Source: DAIDHZ01 sp035480255 (GTDB lineage: Bacteria; Chlamydiota; Chlamydiia; Chlamydiales; SM23-39). From it: a DNA stretch of 32,561 nucleotides. Positions 16,667-26,700 of the stretch are shown in pieces. The position numbers were made by a program, and so were the translations under genes. Below the pieces are notes generated by a model that did no database searches, was not told the DNA's origin, and saw nothing but the letters and a program-made list of their open reading frames with translations. The number at the start of each line of letters is the position of its first letter. The stretch's first letter is position 1. The stretch spans positions 1-32,561 of the forward strand of contig CAZVXF010000016.1 in assembly GCA_964630875.1 (NCBI GenBank), in the 5' to 3' direction.

Positions 16667-16696
16667 TCTCTGTGGTAAAAAATATTACCACAGAGA
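16667..16696. terminator. Bidirectional hairpin between acpP and recD2
   Basis: A perfect 12-bp stem (16667-16678 with 16685-16696) and a six-base A/T loop sit between the convergent stops of acpP (16659) and recD2 (16701). There is no long T run on the + side, while the loop and flanks are A/T-rich. The position fits a shared terminator. Confidence 0.75.
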
Positions 16697-16700
16697 TCAT

Positions 16701-18845
16701 TCAAGTTAGATGTCTGATTGCTTGTTCTAATCCAGTATAGCGCTTCTGCACCTGGTCGTTATGGATCGCAATCGCCACGGCTTTTTTTGTTCCTACTAGA
16801 TAGACTTGTCTTTTCCCTCGAGTCACTGCAGTATAAAGCAGATTGCGATGCAATAGTTTAAAATGCGAAGTGTGAATGGGGATCACGATGCAGGGGCATT
16901 CGCTTCCTTGATATTTGTGGACAGAAGTCGCGTAGGCAAGGACGAGCTCATCAAGTTCTGCAAAAAGGAAATCCACCGATTTACCATCAAAATTTACCTT
17001 CAGCGTTTGATCTTCACTATCAATTGCTTCAATTCGACCGATATCGCCGTTACTAATTCCTTTATCATAGTTATTGCGAATTTGCATCACCTTGTCATGG
17101 AGATGAAATTTTCGGCCAGCCCGAAATAGGGGGAGATCACTTGGATTGAGAAGTTTCTGTAACGCATCATTGAGTAGTTCTGTTCCAATGATTCCTTTTT
17201 TCATAGGAGAAAGAACTTGGATGTCTTCGATGCGATCAAAATGCCATTTTTGTGAGATTTCAGTGCCGACTAACTGAAGAATGATGTGTTGGATAGCTTC
17301 TGGTGTTTCAGCTTCGATGAAATGAAAGTCACTATCAGGAGCATTCGATAAAAAAGGAAACTCACCCTGATTGATTTTATGTGCGTTGATGATGATTTTG
17401 GAGCCTTTCGCTTGACGAAAGATTTCTGTGAGTTTTGTGACCGGAATTGCGCCTGATTGAATGACATCCTTGAGGACAGTTCCTGGCCCGACGCTTGGAA
17501 GCTGATCGATATCACCCACAAGCAAAACACGTGCGCCTTTAGGAATTGCACGTAAAAGAGAAAAAAGAAGGGGAGTATCAATCATACTCGCTTCGTCAAT
17601 GATGATAAAATCACAATCGAGTTGATTGTCTTTTCCTTTTTTAAATCCCCCTGTTCCAAAATCCATTTCGAGGAGCGCGTGAATAGTGAATGCTTTTCGG
17701 CGAGTAATCTGAGTCATTCGTTTCGCAGCTCTTCCTGTTGGGGCAGCAAGGAAGATTTTCGTGGTTAATTTCTCTGCGACTCTCAAAATGGCATTTGTGA
17801 TCGTGCTTTTGCCAGTCCCAGGTCCGCCTGTAATAATGTGTACTTTATCTGTGAGTGCGCGGGTCACTGCCTCTTTTTGTTGCAAAGCGAACTGAATGCC
17901 CATTTTTTCTTCAGCCCAATCAGATGCCTTAGATGCATCGATTTGTCGGATGACTTGCGGATTTCTGGCCAAGGAAGTCAAGTCTCTAGCAATTCCCATT
18001 TCATACGCATAGAAAGGCTTTAACCAGATCATCTCATCTATGTTTACCAGGAAATCTTGTTTAACAAGTGCCACAATTTCAGTCTCGATTAAATCAGCGT
18101 CTACCTCTAAGGCTTCTTTCGCAGCAGTGATGAGATCGATTTTAGGATAGCAAGTATGTCCATCATTGGATAACTCCCACAAAACAAACTCTATACCCGC
18201 AGAGATCCTCTCATGAGAATGGAGCGCAAATCCCAACTTTAATGCAATTTGATCTGCGATTTTAAAGCCAATTCCGAAGATCTCTTTCGAGAGTTTGTAG
18301 GGATTTTCTTTCACTTTCTCGATGCTTTTTTCCCCATAGGCTTTAAAAATTCTTTGCGCATAGGCAGGACTTGCTCCATGGGTTCGTAAGAAAATCATCA
18401 CTTCCCGGATTGTGCTTTGCGCTCTCCAGCATTCAATTAAACTTTCTAATTTTTTCATCCCAAGGCCCGGGATGTCGAGGAGCTTTTGAGGAGTTTGATC
18501 AATGACAGTAAGAGTATTGGCTCCAAATTTTTCTACTATTCTTTGAGCAAAAATAGGGCCAATTCCTTTCACAAGGCCTGATTCTAAATATTTTTGAATG
18601 CCCACCACATCGTTTGGCATTTCGACAGTATAATCTGTGACAACAAATTGTCTTCCATGAGTCGGATGGATTTTCCACTCCCCCTTACAAATCACCGTTT
18701 CTCCGGGTTGTAAAGAGGGCATGTACCCGACAATGACTATGAGCTCTTTTTTTCTGGGTTCTTTTAGACGCGCAACAGTATACCCGTTCTCTGGTTGCGC
18801 ATAGACAATTGCATCAATGTATCCAGCTAAGGAGGACTCATCCAT
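16701..18845 (-). CDS. recD2: RecD2-type ATP-dependent DNA helicase
   Basis: 714 aa, close to the usual length for RecD2 (the RecBC-independent form, a 5'-3' SF1B helicase in DNA repair). An N-terminal OB-like region (GYMPSLQPGETVICKGEWKIHPTHGRQF) is followed by helix-hairpin-helix repeats (LVKGIGPIFAQRIVEKFG, LLDIPGLGMKKL, IFGIGFKIADQIA). The motor has GGPGTGKST (340-348), IIDEASMID (DEAS at 417-420), LLVGDIDQLPSVGPG (about 442-455) and ATSVHKYQGSE near the end. The long N-terminus separates it from RecD of RecBCD. It stands alone, convergent with acpP, starting 88 bp before the divergent tRNA gene. Confidence 0.95.
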   Translation of the reverse strand: MDESSLAGYIDAIVYAQPENGYTVARLKEPRKKELIVIVGYMPSLQPGETVICKGEWKIHPTHGRQFVVTDYTVEMPNDVVGIQKYLESGLVKGIGPIFAQRIVEKFGANTLTVIDQTPQKLLDIPGLGMKKLESLIECWRAQSTIREVMIFLRTHGASPAYAQRIFKAYGEKSIEKVKENPYKLSKEIFGIGFKIADQIALKLGFALHSHERISAGIEFVLWELSNDGHTCYPKIDLITAAKEALEVDADLIETEIVALVKQDFLVNIDEMIWLKPFYAYEMGIARDLTSLARNPQVIRQIDASKASDWAEEKMGIQFALQQKEAVTRALTDKVHIITGGPGTGKSTITNAILRVAEKLTTKIFLAAPTGRAAKRMTQITRRKAFTIHALLEMDFGTGGFKKGKDNQLDCDFIIIDEASMIDTPLLFSLLRAIPKGARVLLVGDIDQLPSVGPGTVLKDVIQSGAIPVTKLTEIFRQAKGSKIIINAHKINQGEFPFLSNAPDSDFHFIEAETPEAIQHIILQLVGTEISQKWHFDRIEDIQVLSPMKKGIIGTELLNDALQKLLNPSDLPLFRAGRKFHLHDKVMQIRNNYDKGISNGDIGRIEAIDSEDQTLKVNFDGKSVDFLFAELDELVLAYATSVHKYQGSECPCIVIPIHTSHFKLLHRNLLYTAVTRGKRQVYLVGTKKAVAIAIHNDQVQKRYTGLEQAIRHLT

Positions 18846-18887
18846 AATTTTTTAAAAACATTAACATACGCAAAGAGTAAAAACCAC

Positions 18888-18916
18888 TTGAAAGTTAATC
18901 GCTTGAAAATTAAGAT
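18888..18916 (+). promoter_or_regulatory. tRNA-Asn promoter
   Basis: TTGAAA (18888-18893), 17-bp spacer, TAAGAT (18911-18916). Transcription would start about 18922, some 12 bp before the mature tRNA 5' end, a normal distance for a tRNA gene. Confidence 0.6.
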
Positions 18917-18933
18917 AGAGACAGTTTATTCAT

Positions 18934-19005
18934 TCCGGGTTAGCTCAGCGGTAGAGCAGTGGACTGTTAATCCATTGGTCGCTAGTTCGAATCTAGCACC
19001 CGGAG
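18934..19005 (+). tRNA. tRNA-Asn (anticodon GTT)
   Basis: A full cloverleaf: acceptor TCCGGGT (18934-18940) with ACCCGGA (18998-19004) and discriminator G19005, a D stem GCTC/GAGC, anticodon loop CTGTTAA with GTT at 18966-18968, and T stem GCTAG/CTAGC around TTCGAAT. CCA is not encoded. The 3' part from 18962 is the attachment site of the island that follows, and integration has preserved the complete gene here. Confidence 0.97.
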
Positions 19006-19007
19006 AT
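18962..19007 (+). repeat. Left attachment repeat (within tRNA-Asn)
   Basis: This 46-bp copy matches 29540-29585 exactly. It begins in the anticodon arm (GACTGTTAATCC) and ends two bases past the tRNA. Such a core, covering anticodon loop to 3' end, is typical for tyrosine-recombinase integration into tRNA genes. Confidence 0.93.
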
Positions 19008-19027
19008 TCTCTATGAAAAATAGAGAA
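19007..19027 (+). terminator. Short hairpin directly after tRNA-Asn
   Basis: TTCTCTAT (19007-19014) pairs with ATAGAGAA (19020-19027) over a five-base loop. It lacks a T run. Because it lies inside the island, it would have arrived with the element and may have replaced the original tRNA terminator, which now lies at 29598. Confidence 0.4.
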
Positions 19028-19063
19028 AATTGAGGATCCGAAAAAAGCCTCAAAAACTCAATA

Positions 19064-19094
19064 TGCCGCAGTTCTGCCGGAGTGCGGGATTTCC
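19064..19094 (+). repeat. Left copy of a diverged 31-bp repeat near the island end
   Basis: Starts TGCCGCAGTTCTGCCGGA and matches 29380-29410 in direct orientation at about 22 of 31 positions, the first 18 at 15. Both copies lie just inside the island ends. They could be arm-type binding sites for the lost integrase; this is inference from position and similarity. Confidence 0.4.
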
Positions 19095-19270
19095 TTAAAT
19101 TACCCAAGCAGGGTGAGTCAAAAATATTTGACAATACTCGTTTGGAGTGTCGATTCCGTCAAATTTGCGGCAATCTTTGAAACACTTCTTTTAAGTTATT
19201 AAAAATGAATCTCTAAGATGGATAGGTCAATGGACTATCAATCTTGAGATCGTACTTAAAGGGTCAAGAT

Positions 19271-19672
19271 ATGGGTTCAATTCGTTCACGACCACTGAAG
19301 TCAGGCGGTCATAGATATCAAGCTGAAATACGTCTCAAAGGTCATCCGGTGCTCACAGCTACATTCGATCGTAAGAATGATGCTAAGGCATGGGTTCAGA
19401 AAGTGGAGGCGGATATTCGCTGTGGTAGGCATCAAATTTACTCAGAAGGAAAAAAACATATATTTAAAGAGGCGGTCGAACGTTATCGGAAAGAGAAGAC
19501 AATGACAACCCCAAAAAAAGGGCATTTGGATTGGTGGGAAAAAGAATTAGGAACATTGTATCTTCAGGATGTCCGTCCGGCAGTCATCGTTGAAAAGAAA
19601 CAGAAATTATTATGCGAAGAGAATAAGAAAGTTGTACTCTGCAAGCTGCTCTTGTCGATGAAGCAAGTCTAA
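19271..19672 (+). pseudogene. Tyrosine-type integrase, N-terminal fragment
   Basis: About 120 residues resemble the N-terminus of phage integrases: an arm-binding domain (MGSIRSRPLKSGGHRYQAEIRLKG...FDRKNDAKAWVQKVEADI) and the start of the core-binding domain (WWEKELGTLYLQDVRPAVIVEKKQKLLCEE). The frame then runs out of homology about 19627 and stops at 19672. The whole catalytic domain (the R-H-R-Y residues) is missing because a deletion joins this piece directly to a terminase gene. ATG 19271 gives the normal start; a TTG at 19244 is in frame. It sits beside the tRNA attachment site, the usual place for an integrase. Confidence 0.85.
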
Positions 19673-20619
19673 TTCCAGAAAGTTCTTGGATTGTTCTTCT
19701 TCAGCGTGTTGCAATGAATGGAGGAAGGATATTTGCGACTACGAATCCTGATTCTCCTATGCATTGGTTGAAAAAGGATTTTATCGACGACAATCTTGAT
19801 GTAAATACTTTTTATTTTGGGTTACTGGATAATCCCAAGCTCCGTCAAGAAGAAAGGGAATTTTTACAAAGGCAACATACAGGTGTTTTTTACCGTCGTT
19901 TCATTAAAGGTGAGTGGTGTTTGGCTGAAGGTGCGATCTTTGATTTTTTCGATGAAAGAATGCATACAATCACAAGGCCCCATGCATCAGCTCAATTTTA
20001 TTTAGTTGGTTGTGATATTGGATTTACAAATCCGACTGCTTTTACTTTACTTGGAGTTAATGAGCAAGCATCTCCTAAATTGTGGGTAGAAGCTGAGTAT
20101 TACTATGATTCCAAGAAAGCGGGGAGGCAAAAAACAGATGCAGAATTCGCACTTGATTTGGCTGAGTTTGTTTATGGACGTAATATCAAATTTATTTATA
20201 TCGATCCGGCCGCTGCGTCTTTCAAAGTGGAGCTAAGAAGAGCTGGTATTCAACAAATTCCTATTCGCGATGCGAACAATAATGTACGCGAGGGAATTAA
20301 AATTTTATCTAGTTATTTATCTATGGGAGATTTGAAAATCTTGCAAGCCTGTCGCAATCTTATTGCAGAAGTGCAAAACTATTGCTGGGACCCAAAAGCA
20401 GCCCAAAAAGGGGAAGACAGCCCCATCAAGAGAGCAGATCATTGCTTGGACTCCTTGCGCTATAGCATATTCTCATATTTTGGAGGGAAAACAACAATAG
20501 GTTCTCATTCGTTATCGGAGAATTCATGCAGGACTTTGGGTTATTCTATCGAAAGATTATCTCAATCAGGCAAGACATATCTAGATAGAGATTTTGATCC
20601 GAGACAACATCGCTTTTAA
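19627..20619 (+). pseudogene. Phage terminase large subunit, C-terminal fragment
   Basis: The frame opens after a stop at 19624-19626 and reads LQAALVDEASLIPESSW, a terminase Walker B region, then GGRIFATTNPDSP (motif III/coupling motif). The RNase H-like nuclease domain has acidic residues in VGCDIGFTNP, IYIDPAAASF and ADHCLDSLRYS (Asp101, Asp164, Asp242/246 counted from ATG 19714). The ATPase half with Walker A is missing, lost in the same deletion that truncated the integrase. The first usable ATG is 19714 (301 aa). It cannot package DNA as it stands; a free nuclease domain could still be made if translated, but that is unlikely to have a role. Confidence 0.85.
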
Positions 20620-20710
20620 TAAATGTTTTTTTTTCAGTGCTATTTTCTTGATTCTAATATTTATTAATTTTGATGTGATAATAAATAAATTGTTTTGTAA
20701 TTTAAGCAGA

Positions 20711-20739
20711 TTGTATTTTTATGTTAATTGTGTTACTAT
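20711..20739 (+). promoter_or_regulatory. Candidate promoter of the giant gene
   Basis: TTGTAT (20711-20716), 17-bp spacer, TACTAT (20734-20739), in a very AT-rich gap (about 20620-20760). It would start transcription near 20746, some 16 bases before the ATG at 20762, and it supports that start rather than the upstream in-frame one. Confidence 0.45.
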
Positions 20740-20761
20740 TCCGACTTTCTTTGGTGGAATA

Positions 20762-23700
20762 ATGCCTCAAATTCAAAAAACTTCTGTAGATCCTACCCTT
20801 ATTAAGGCAAAAGGAGTTTATCCTCCGGGAATTTCCTCAGAGCAGCTTCCTAAGATCCAATCAGCTCTTAACGTACTTATACCTTCGGTAACTATACCCC
20901 TAGCCCAACAAAACGAAGTTTATCCAATACCACTTCTTAGGAATTTGCCTGAACAATCTGTGGGATGGCCAAGAGATAAAAATGAGCAAGCGAAAATTTA
21001 TGCGCATATTTTTTCAGGAACCTATTTGAAGAACTCGGGCCTTGAAGGAAGTAGTTTTGGACAGATTTCTGGATATTTCGAAGAATGGTTTCAATATTTT
21101 TCGAAACACTCTGAGTCCAAAGAGGGTGTAGAACTTGTTCAGTCAATTCTTCCTCAACTTCAATCTTTGCAGAAGCAAGAGAAGGAATTGGAATGCTTAA
21201 TAAACATGTCGCATGAAGATCAAAATCGAAACAAATTATGCGAGGTTGCATCGCAGCGAATGATTTCCATTTTACAGCTTCCTATTGGTGTTCCTTATTT
21301 GATGATTGGCGGTTGGGGAGGGAGTTCTGGCCATGGAATGCTCTACGAATTCATCCGCCAAGAGGAAGGATTTGAACTTCGAATATTTAATACAGGAAGC
21401 GGAACGGAGAATCATCTTCAGATGGTCGAGGGGACAAAGCAGAAAATAGTTCCCGTTTTATTGAAAAAATCTATTCCTGCATCAGCACTGTCGCTTGCTT
21501 TTTTTCAAGCTCTATTGGAACCCCAAATATTGCCTTATTGGGAAAATCGAGCAGCTACTACTTTGGAAAACTATGAGATTACTAAAGTCAACCCTAGCCA
21601 AGAGAATTGTAAAAAACTCATTTACCAGGCGTTTTTTCAATTAGAGGGAGAATTACAGGATCCATCATCAATGGGGTTTATGACAGCGCAAAGAGCTGGA
21701 ACTTGTTCATGCAGTACACTTTTTGCCTATCTTCGATATCGAGCAGGTGCCAATCTTGGTTTATTTGAGCAAATTCAGTTATGGTTACGATTAGGAACGC
21801 TGACTCAAGGCTGGGAAAGTTGGAAAGGGGAAATCGACAAAAAATCCTATTTATTGTCTTTACTCGAGCGAGGAGCTCAAAGAATTTTAAGTCATAGCGT
21901 AAAACCTACGTATATTGATCATGGAAAACCTTGGTTTTCTACTGATGAAATACAAGTGGCACAATCTTTGGGATCGAATGTGCTATTTAATCTCGCAAAG
22001 TGCAGAGCAGAAACTAAAAGTGCAGCAAAGAAAGAAGTAGAAGGCATTTCTTGGAATTTACCAATACATTTGAATCGCGATCATTTTCTTTATCGGCCTT
22101 TTTTGAAAAATTTCGATAAGGAGATTCCTTGTTTTCCTCTTGATAAATCTCCACAGCTTACCGATCCGAGTATCTGTAGTCGCTATTTGCAAAAAAAATT
22201 AGCGGCTATTCAAGTAGAGTCTACATCAAACTATCCTTCTGAAATCAAAGCACAATTGCAATGGCTTATTGAATCGCTTCCTATTCCGACTCAAAATGCA
22301 GAGGATTTCTGGAAGAAAATTCCAGAAGATCAATTGCATGCATGCAGTGAAGCGCTCAATACGATTTTGATAATGTATTTTCAACGATTTCAGGAAGAAA
22401 CGCTTGCAGTTCTTCCTGAAGAACAAAATGTTTTCTTTGCGATCTTAACAATGCTTCATACGCTTGCTTTGCGAGTCGAAAAAAATCAATCAGTTTCTTT
22501 AAATGATTACCGCATCGGAGATCCTACTAAGTTACAAGAGAAAGATCCAAACATTGTATTTTTTTCTCCTTCCTCACTCGCTAGAAGACAGCAGATTATT
22601 CAGTATTTTTCTGAGTATAATAATCATCACTGTGAGAAATCTTTTCTTCATGATTTTTCATCAAGTTTTTCAGATTTTCCAGGTGATACTCAAGGATTTA
22701 CTGAAGAGCTTAGAAAAAGAGATGAATTTCAGCATTATCTTCGGTTGATTCGTTATAATGCAATCACAGAAACACCAGCGATCACTCCGTCGATGGAACT
22801 ATCTTATTTCATTTGTTTGGAAAGGAATGCCTTTTTGATGGACTTAAATCCAATTGAAAAGCAAGCATTCCTAACGATGTTAGACCCGTTTCAGGCATTA
22901 CAAAAAAGTGGACATTCTTCACTCGCGTATCTCCATCAAGCTGCTTTAGTCGCACATATTGCTGGAGGCAATTGGAAAAGCAAAAAAGGCACTAGAGGTG
23001 AAGATTGTCAAATCAAATGTACTTTGACACATGATTTTGGTCCAGTCAAACGGATGATCTATTTTTTCCAGATTGGAGAGAAGCAGTATTTCGTTGAACA
23101 AACGCCTAGTGATAGATGGCGTTCCGTTTTTTCTCATACAAAGAACCCTACTGCTTTCAAAATTAGGAAAGAACCAGAGCACGCGTTGCGACCCATGCTT
23201 CGATCGGAGGGCGCTGCTTTGCCTTCTATGGAATTAAGAAATATAGAAGAACCAAAGGCTCGACCGATACACATATTAGGAGCAGCTTCGCATGCAATTT
23301 CTTCTTTTAAAGATCCAAAGGAGCGTATTTCTTTTCTCATTGATTTTTTTCGCAGCGATCTTGTTTCTCATGAATTAAGGACTCACTTGAAGGAGCTCTG
23401 TCTTCAACCTGAATTCTTAAAAAGATGTGAAGAATTTATCCTAAAAGGGATCAATTATTATTGGAATTTTCCACGAAAAAATGATCGGGATCTAACATCT
23501 ACTCTTTTCTTCATCCGAGTGGCTCTAAACTTGAAATCTTGGATTCCTCAAAATGTTCAATCTTCGCAAACATTTAGTGATGAATATATTCGTCAATTTT
23601 TACGCGATTTATTCAATGAAGAGACACAAACTGATAAGACCGATATCAATTTCCATCTTCTCCTAAGTTATATCAATCAACAAAGCTTTGCTGAGAATGA

Positions 23701-26700
23701 AATCGAGGAAGTCCTTTTAAGTTGGTTTGGACTAGATCGTCATTTTGCAAGTAAAGATTCATTAGATTTTCATTCTATCACGCAAGTGCAACATTTTGTT
23801 TGGGGAAAATTGGCCGCAATTTCTGAGATTTTAGAGAGATCCCCAGATTTATGTCAGAAGGTTGCTCAAAGCATTTGGAAGGGAAAAGGAAATTCTAAAA
23901 TTTTAAAATGGTCTTATGACAAGAGAAATCGTGTCTTTCTTGCTTCCAGCAACGGAAAAGCCATTGCTCTTGATTTGCAGTCGAGAGCGATAAAAATAGA
24001 TGGGAAAGATTATTATACAAGTAACTACGTTTCAGATGAAATGTTAAAAGTCCCTGGATTTAAGAGGGTTTTCAAAGACCGTACTCCTTCTAAAATTCAG
24101 TGCACAGCAGGACAGAGTAGCTTTTTTACAGATCCTATTTGGGGAGAGATTGAAATTCGGGAAGCCTACGTTGGTCAGCCGAGAATCATACGAAAAGATG
24201 AAAATGGGAAAAAATACTATTTTTGTTCTGATTTGAGTACTGTTGAGGCCTTCATACCTTTAGCTATTCGATCTCAAGCGATCTTGTGGATTCCTTGTTC
24301 TACCAGTGATACTTTCTTCGACAATCTTTGGTCTTTATCAGATCCAGATACCGGAAAAGAGCTCTACCGTTTAGACCCCAATCTTTGCCTTTCTCAAGAA
24401 TCTAGGCATTTGATCTCAACACCTTCTGTTTTTTATAGATTAGAAGGAAAAGGTGCTGTTCTTTCTTGGATGAATAGAGATGGTAAAAAAGTGATTGAAT
24501 ATCCCTTCATGCAATCGCGCAATCGAGAAATTCTTCGTTTCGATGTGAATTTGTCCGAAGAAATATCTTGGAGAGAAAATCCCGAATATATTCTAACAGA
24601 TCAAGAAAATGGGCTGCTTGGAACTTCTTCCCAGTATTTATTATTGAGAAATCAGAATTCTCATAAAAGAAAGATTCTAGTTCCAATGGGGCCACTGTAT
24701 AAAAAATCAGTACTTTCTTCTCACTCAGCCTTATCAAGGACGTTTGGTTTTGAGGATGTTTCAGGAATTTTAACAATTAATCAAATAGAACAAGATCCAA
24801 AAATTGATTTTTTTGCTTTCGATATAGAAAATGATGAACCTGTTGGAAGGACACCGCTTGAAAATCTTTATCTGTCCTATCTTTTTTTAAGTCAGAGGGA
24901 TTATAAATCAGCACTTAATTATTTCGAGAAAATAGAGAACAAAAATCGATTTACAAAAGAAGAATGGCAAGATCTGTTGCAAGTCATCAAATGGCTGACG
25001 AATCTAAATGATAGAACCCCTGAAGCAAGCGCGATATTATTAAAGGCTTGGACTTTGGTCTGTAGGGAAATAAGACATCCTGATGTTCGTATACCGCAAG
25101 AATTGCCTAAAAACCTACAAACTATTTATGCAGAATATCTTGAGGATACAAATCATAGGTCTTCACTTTTTGAACTAACGACAATTGAAGAAGACGAATT
25201 AAGAAAACGATTCTCTAACGAAAAAAGATCAAGTGCTCGAAAAGTTGAAAACCCTAATTTTATTGCCCCTGTTTCCAGAACGCTTCCTTCCGTGGATTTA
25301 TTCAATTCGTATAAATACGATCTTTCTTCGTTCTCCTTTTTTTCACCGAAGAAGCTTCAGAATCTATATTTTTTATCAGAGATCAACTGTAATGAATTTC
25401 AACCGTACTATGATTGGATTCGATGGAGCACTCCAGAAGAAAGAAAATATCTTGCTTCTGTGTTATCCTATCATATCCTAGCGAAGGGAGCAGAAACGTT
25501 TTTTAAACTTTTATATCTGGCTTGCCATGTAGAGCGTCCTTCATTATTACCAGATATCGGAGATGACAATACTGAAGAAATTAAGAACGCTATTTTCACG
25601 AAAACCGGTGTTAAAAACTTAGGAGGACAACCATCCTTCCCTCCGCATAGTGAAAATCCCCCGCCAGCTCCTTTGCATCATTTAAAACTCGAGACACAGA
25701 GTCCTCCTGTGCAAGATGATCGCATGATTGCGCTTCCTTTTAGAGATATCCCCAAAGTGGATTTAGGACCTGTCTATTTTGAAAAATTACTTTCAGGTTT
25801 TTATCAATTGAAAAAAGAAACCACGCTTGATTCTTTGAAAAAACAACTTTTAGAAGAAGAAAAGAAAATAGAAGAAAAACTATCTGCTTTGGAAGACAAA
25901 ATCTTGGCAACCGCATATGGGGAATCTCAAGAACTTCGCACAAGAAGAAAAGAGCAGGCTGCAATCTTAAGTGGACATTTTGTTTTTTCTATTACACTTT
26001 CTTCCTTAATAGGATTATTTCTCGAAGGAACTTATGGTGGTTTTTTGCAAGCGCTTCCTAGATGTAGCATGCACGAAATTGATCTACTCAATCAGGATCT
26101 ACAGACATTTCTAATTGAAAGTTGCTATCTACAGCAGTTAAAACGTTCCAGAAATTTGATTAAGCATTCTTTAAATCCAGAGGAAGAACATCTTCTTGGA
26201 CTAGAAATCCATGCAGAATGTTCTTACCCCCCGAATTTTCGCCCTGGACTTGTTTTTGAATATGTGAGTAACAAACGGTTGCGTCCTTTACAAGCCTCTC
26301 AGTTACAAGAAATTGTACATAGAATGGACAGTGACAATCCTTTCTTATTAACTCATATGATTATGGGAGGGGGCAAAACAGATGTCTTTGCATCCTTGCT
26401 TGGCCGTCTTTGGGCAAAAAAGGATCAATTATCTTTATTTCTAACACCAGTTTCTCAATTAAAAACAGTGCAGGGAAACCTAGCTTCTTCGCAATGGCGT
26501 TGTTTTAAACAGGGAATCTGCACATTTGACTATAACAGGCATGAACTTACCTTAGATGTTCTAAAAGATATTCAACAGGAATTGATTGAAGCAATAGATA
26601 CTAAAAGACTGGTTGTATTACGTGCTGAAATGCCACAAATCCTCGAGTTGGAGTTTGCAACTTTAGTTTGCGCTACCACAAAAAATGATAAAAAAATACA

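Noticed and set aside
20594..20761. In-frame upstream start giving the giant protein a hydrophobic, signal-like N-terminus
   Set aside because: The segment overlaps the end of the terminase fragment and is a translation of very AT-rich DNA containing a likely promoter (20711-20739). MPQIQKTS at 20762 is the more natural start.
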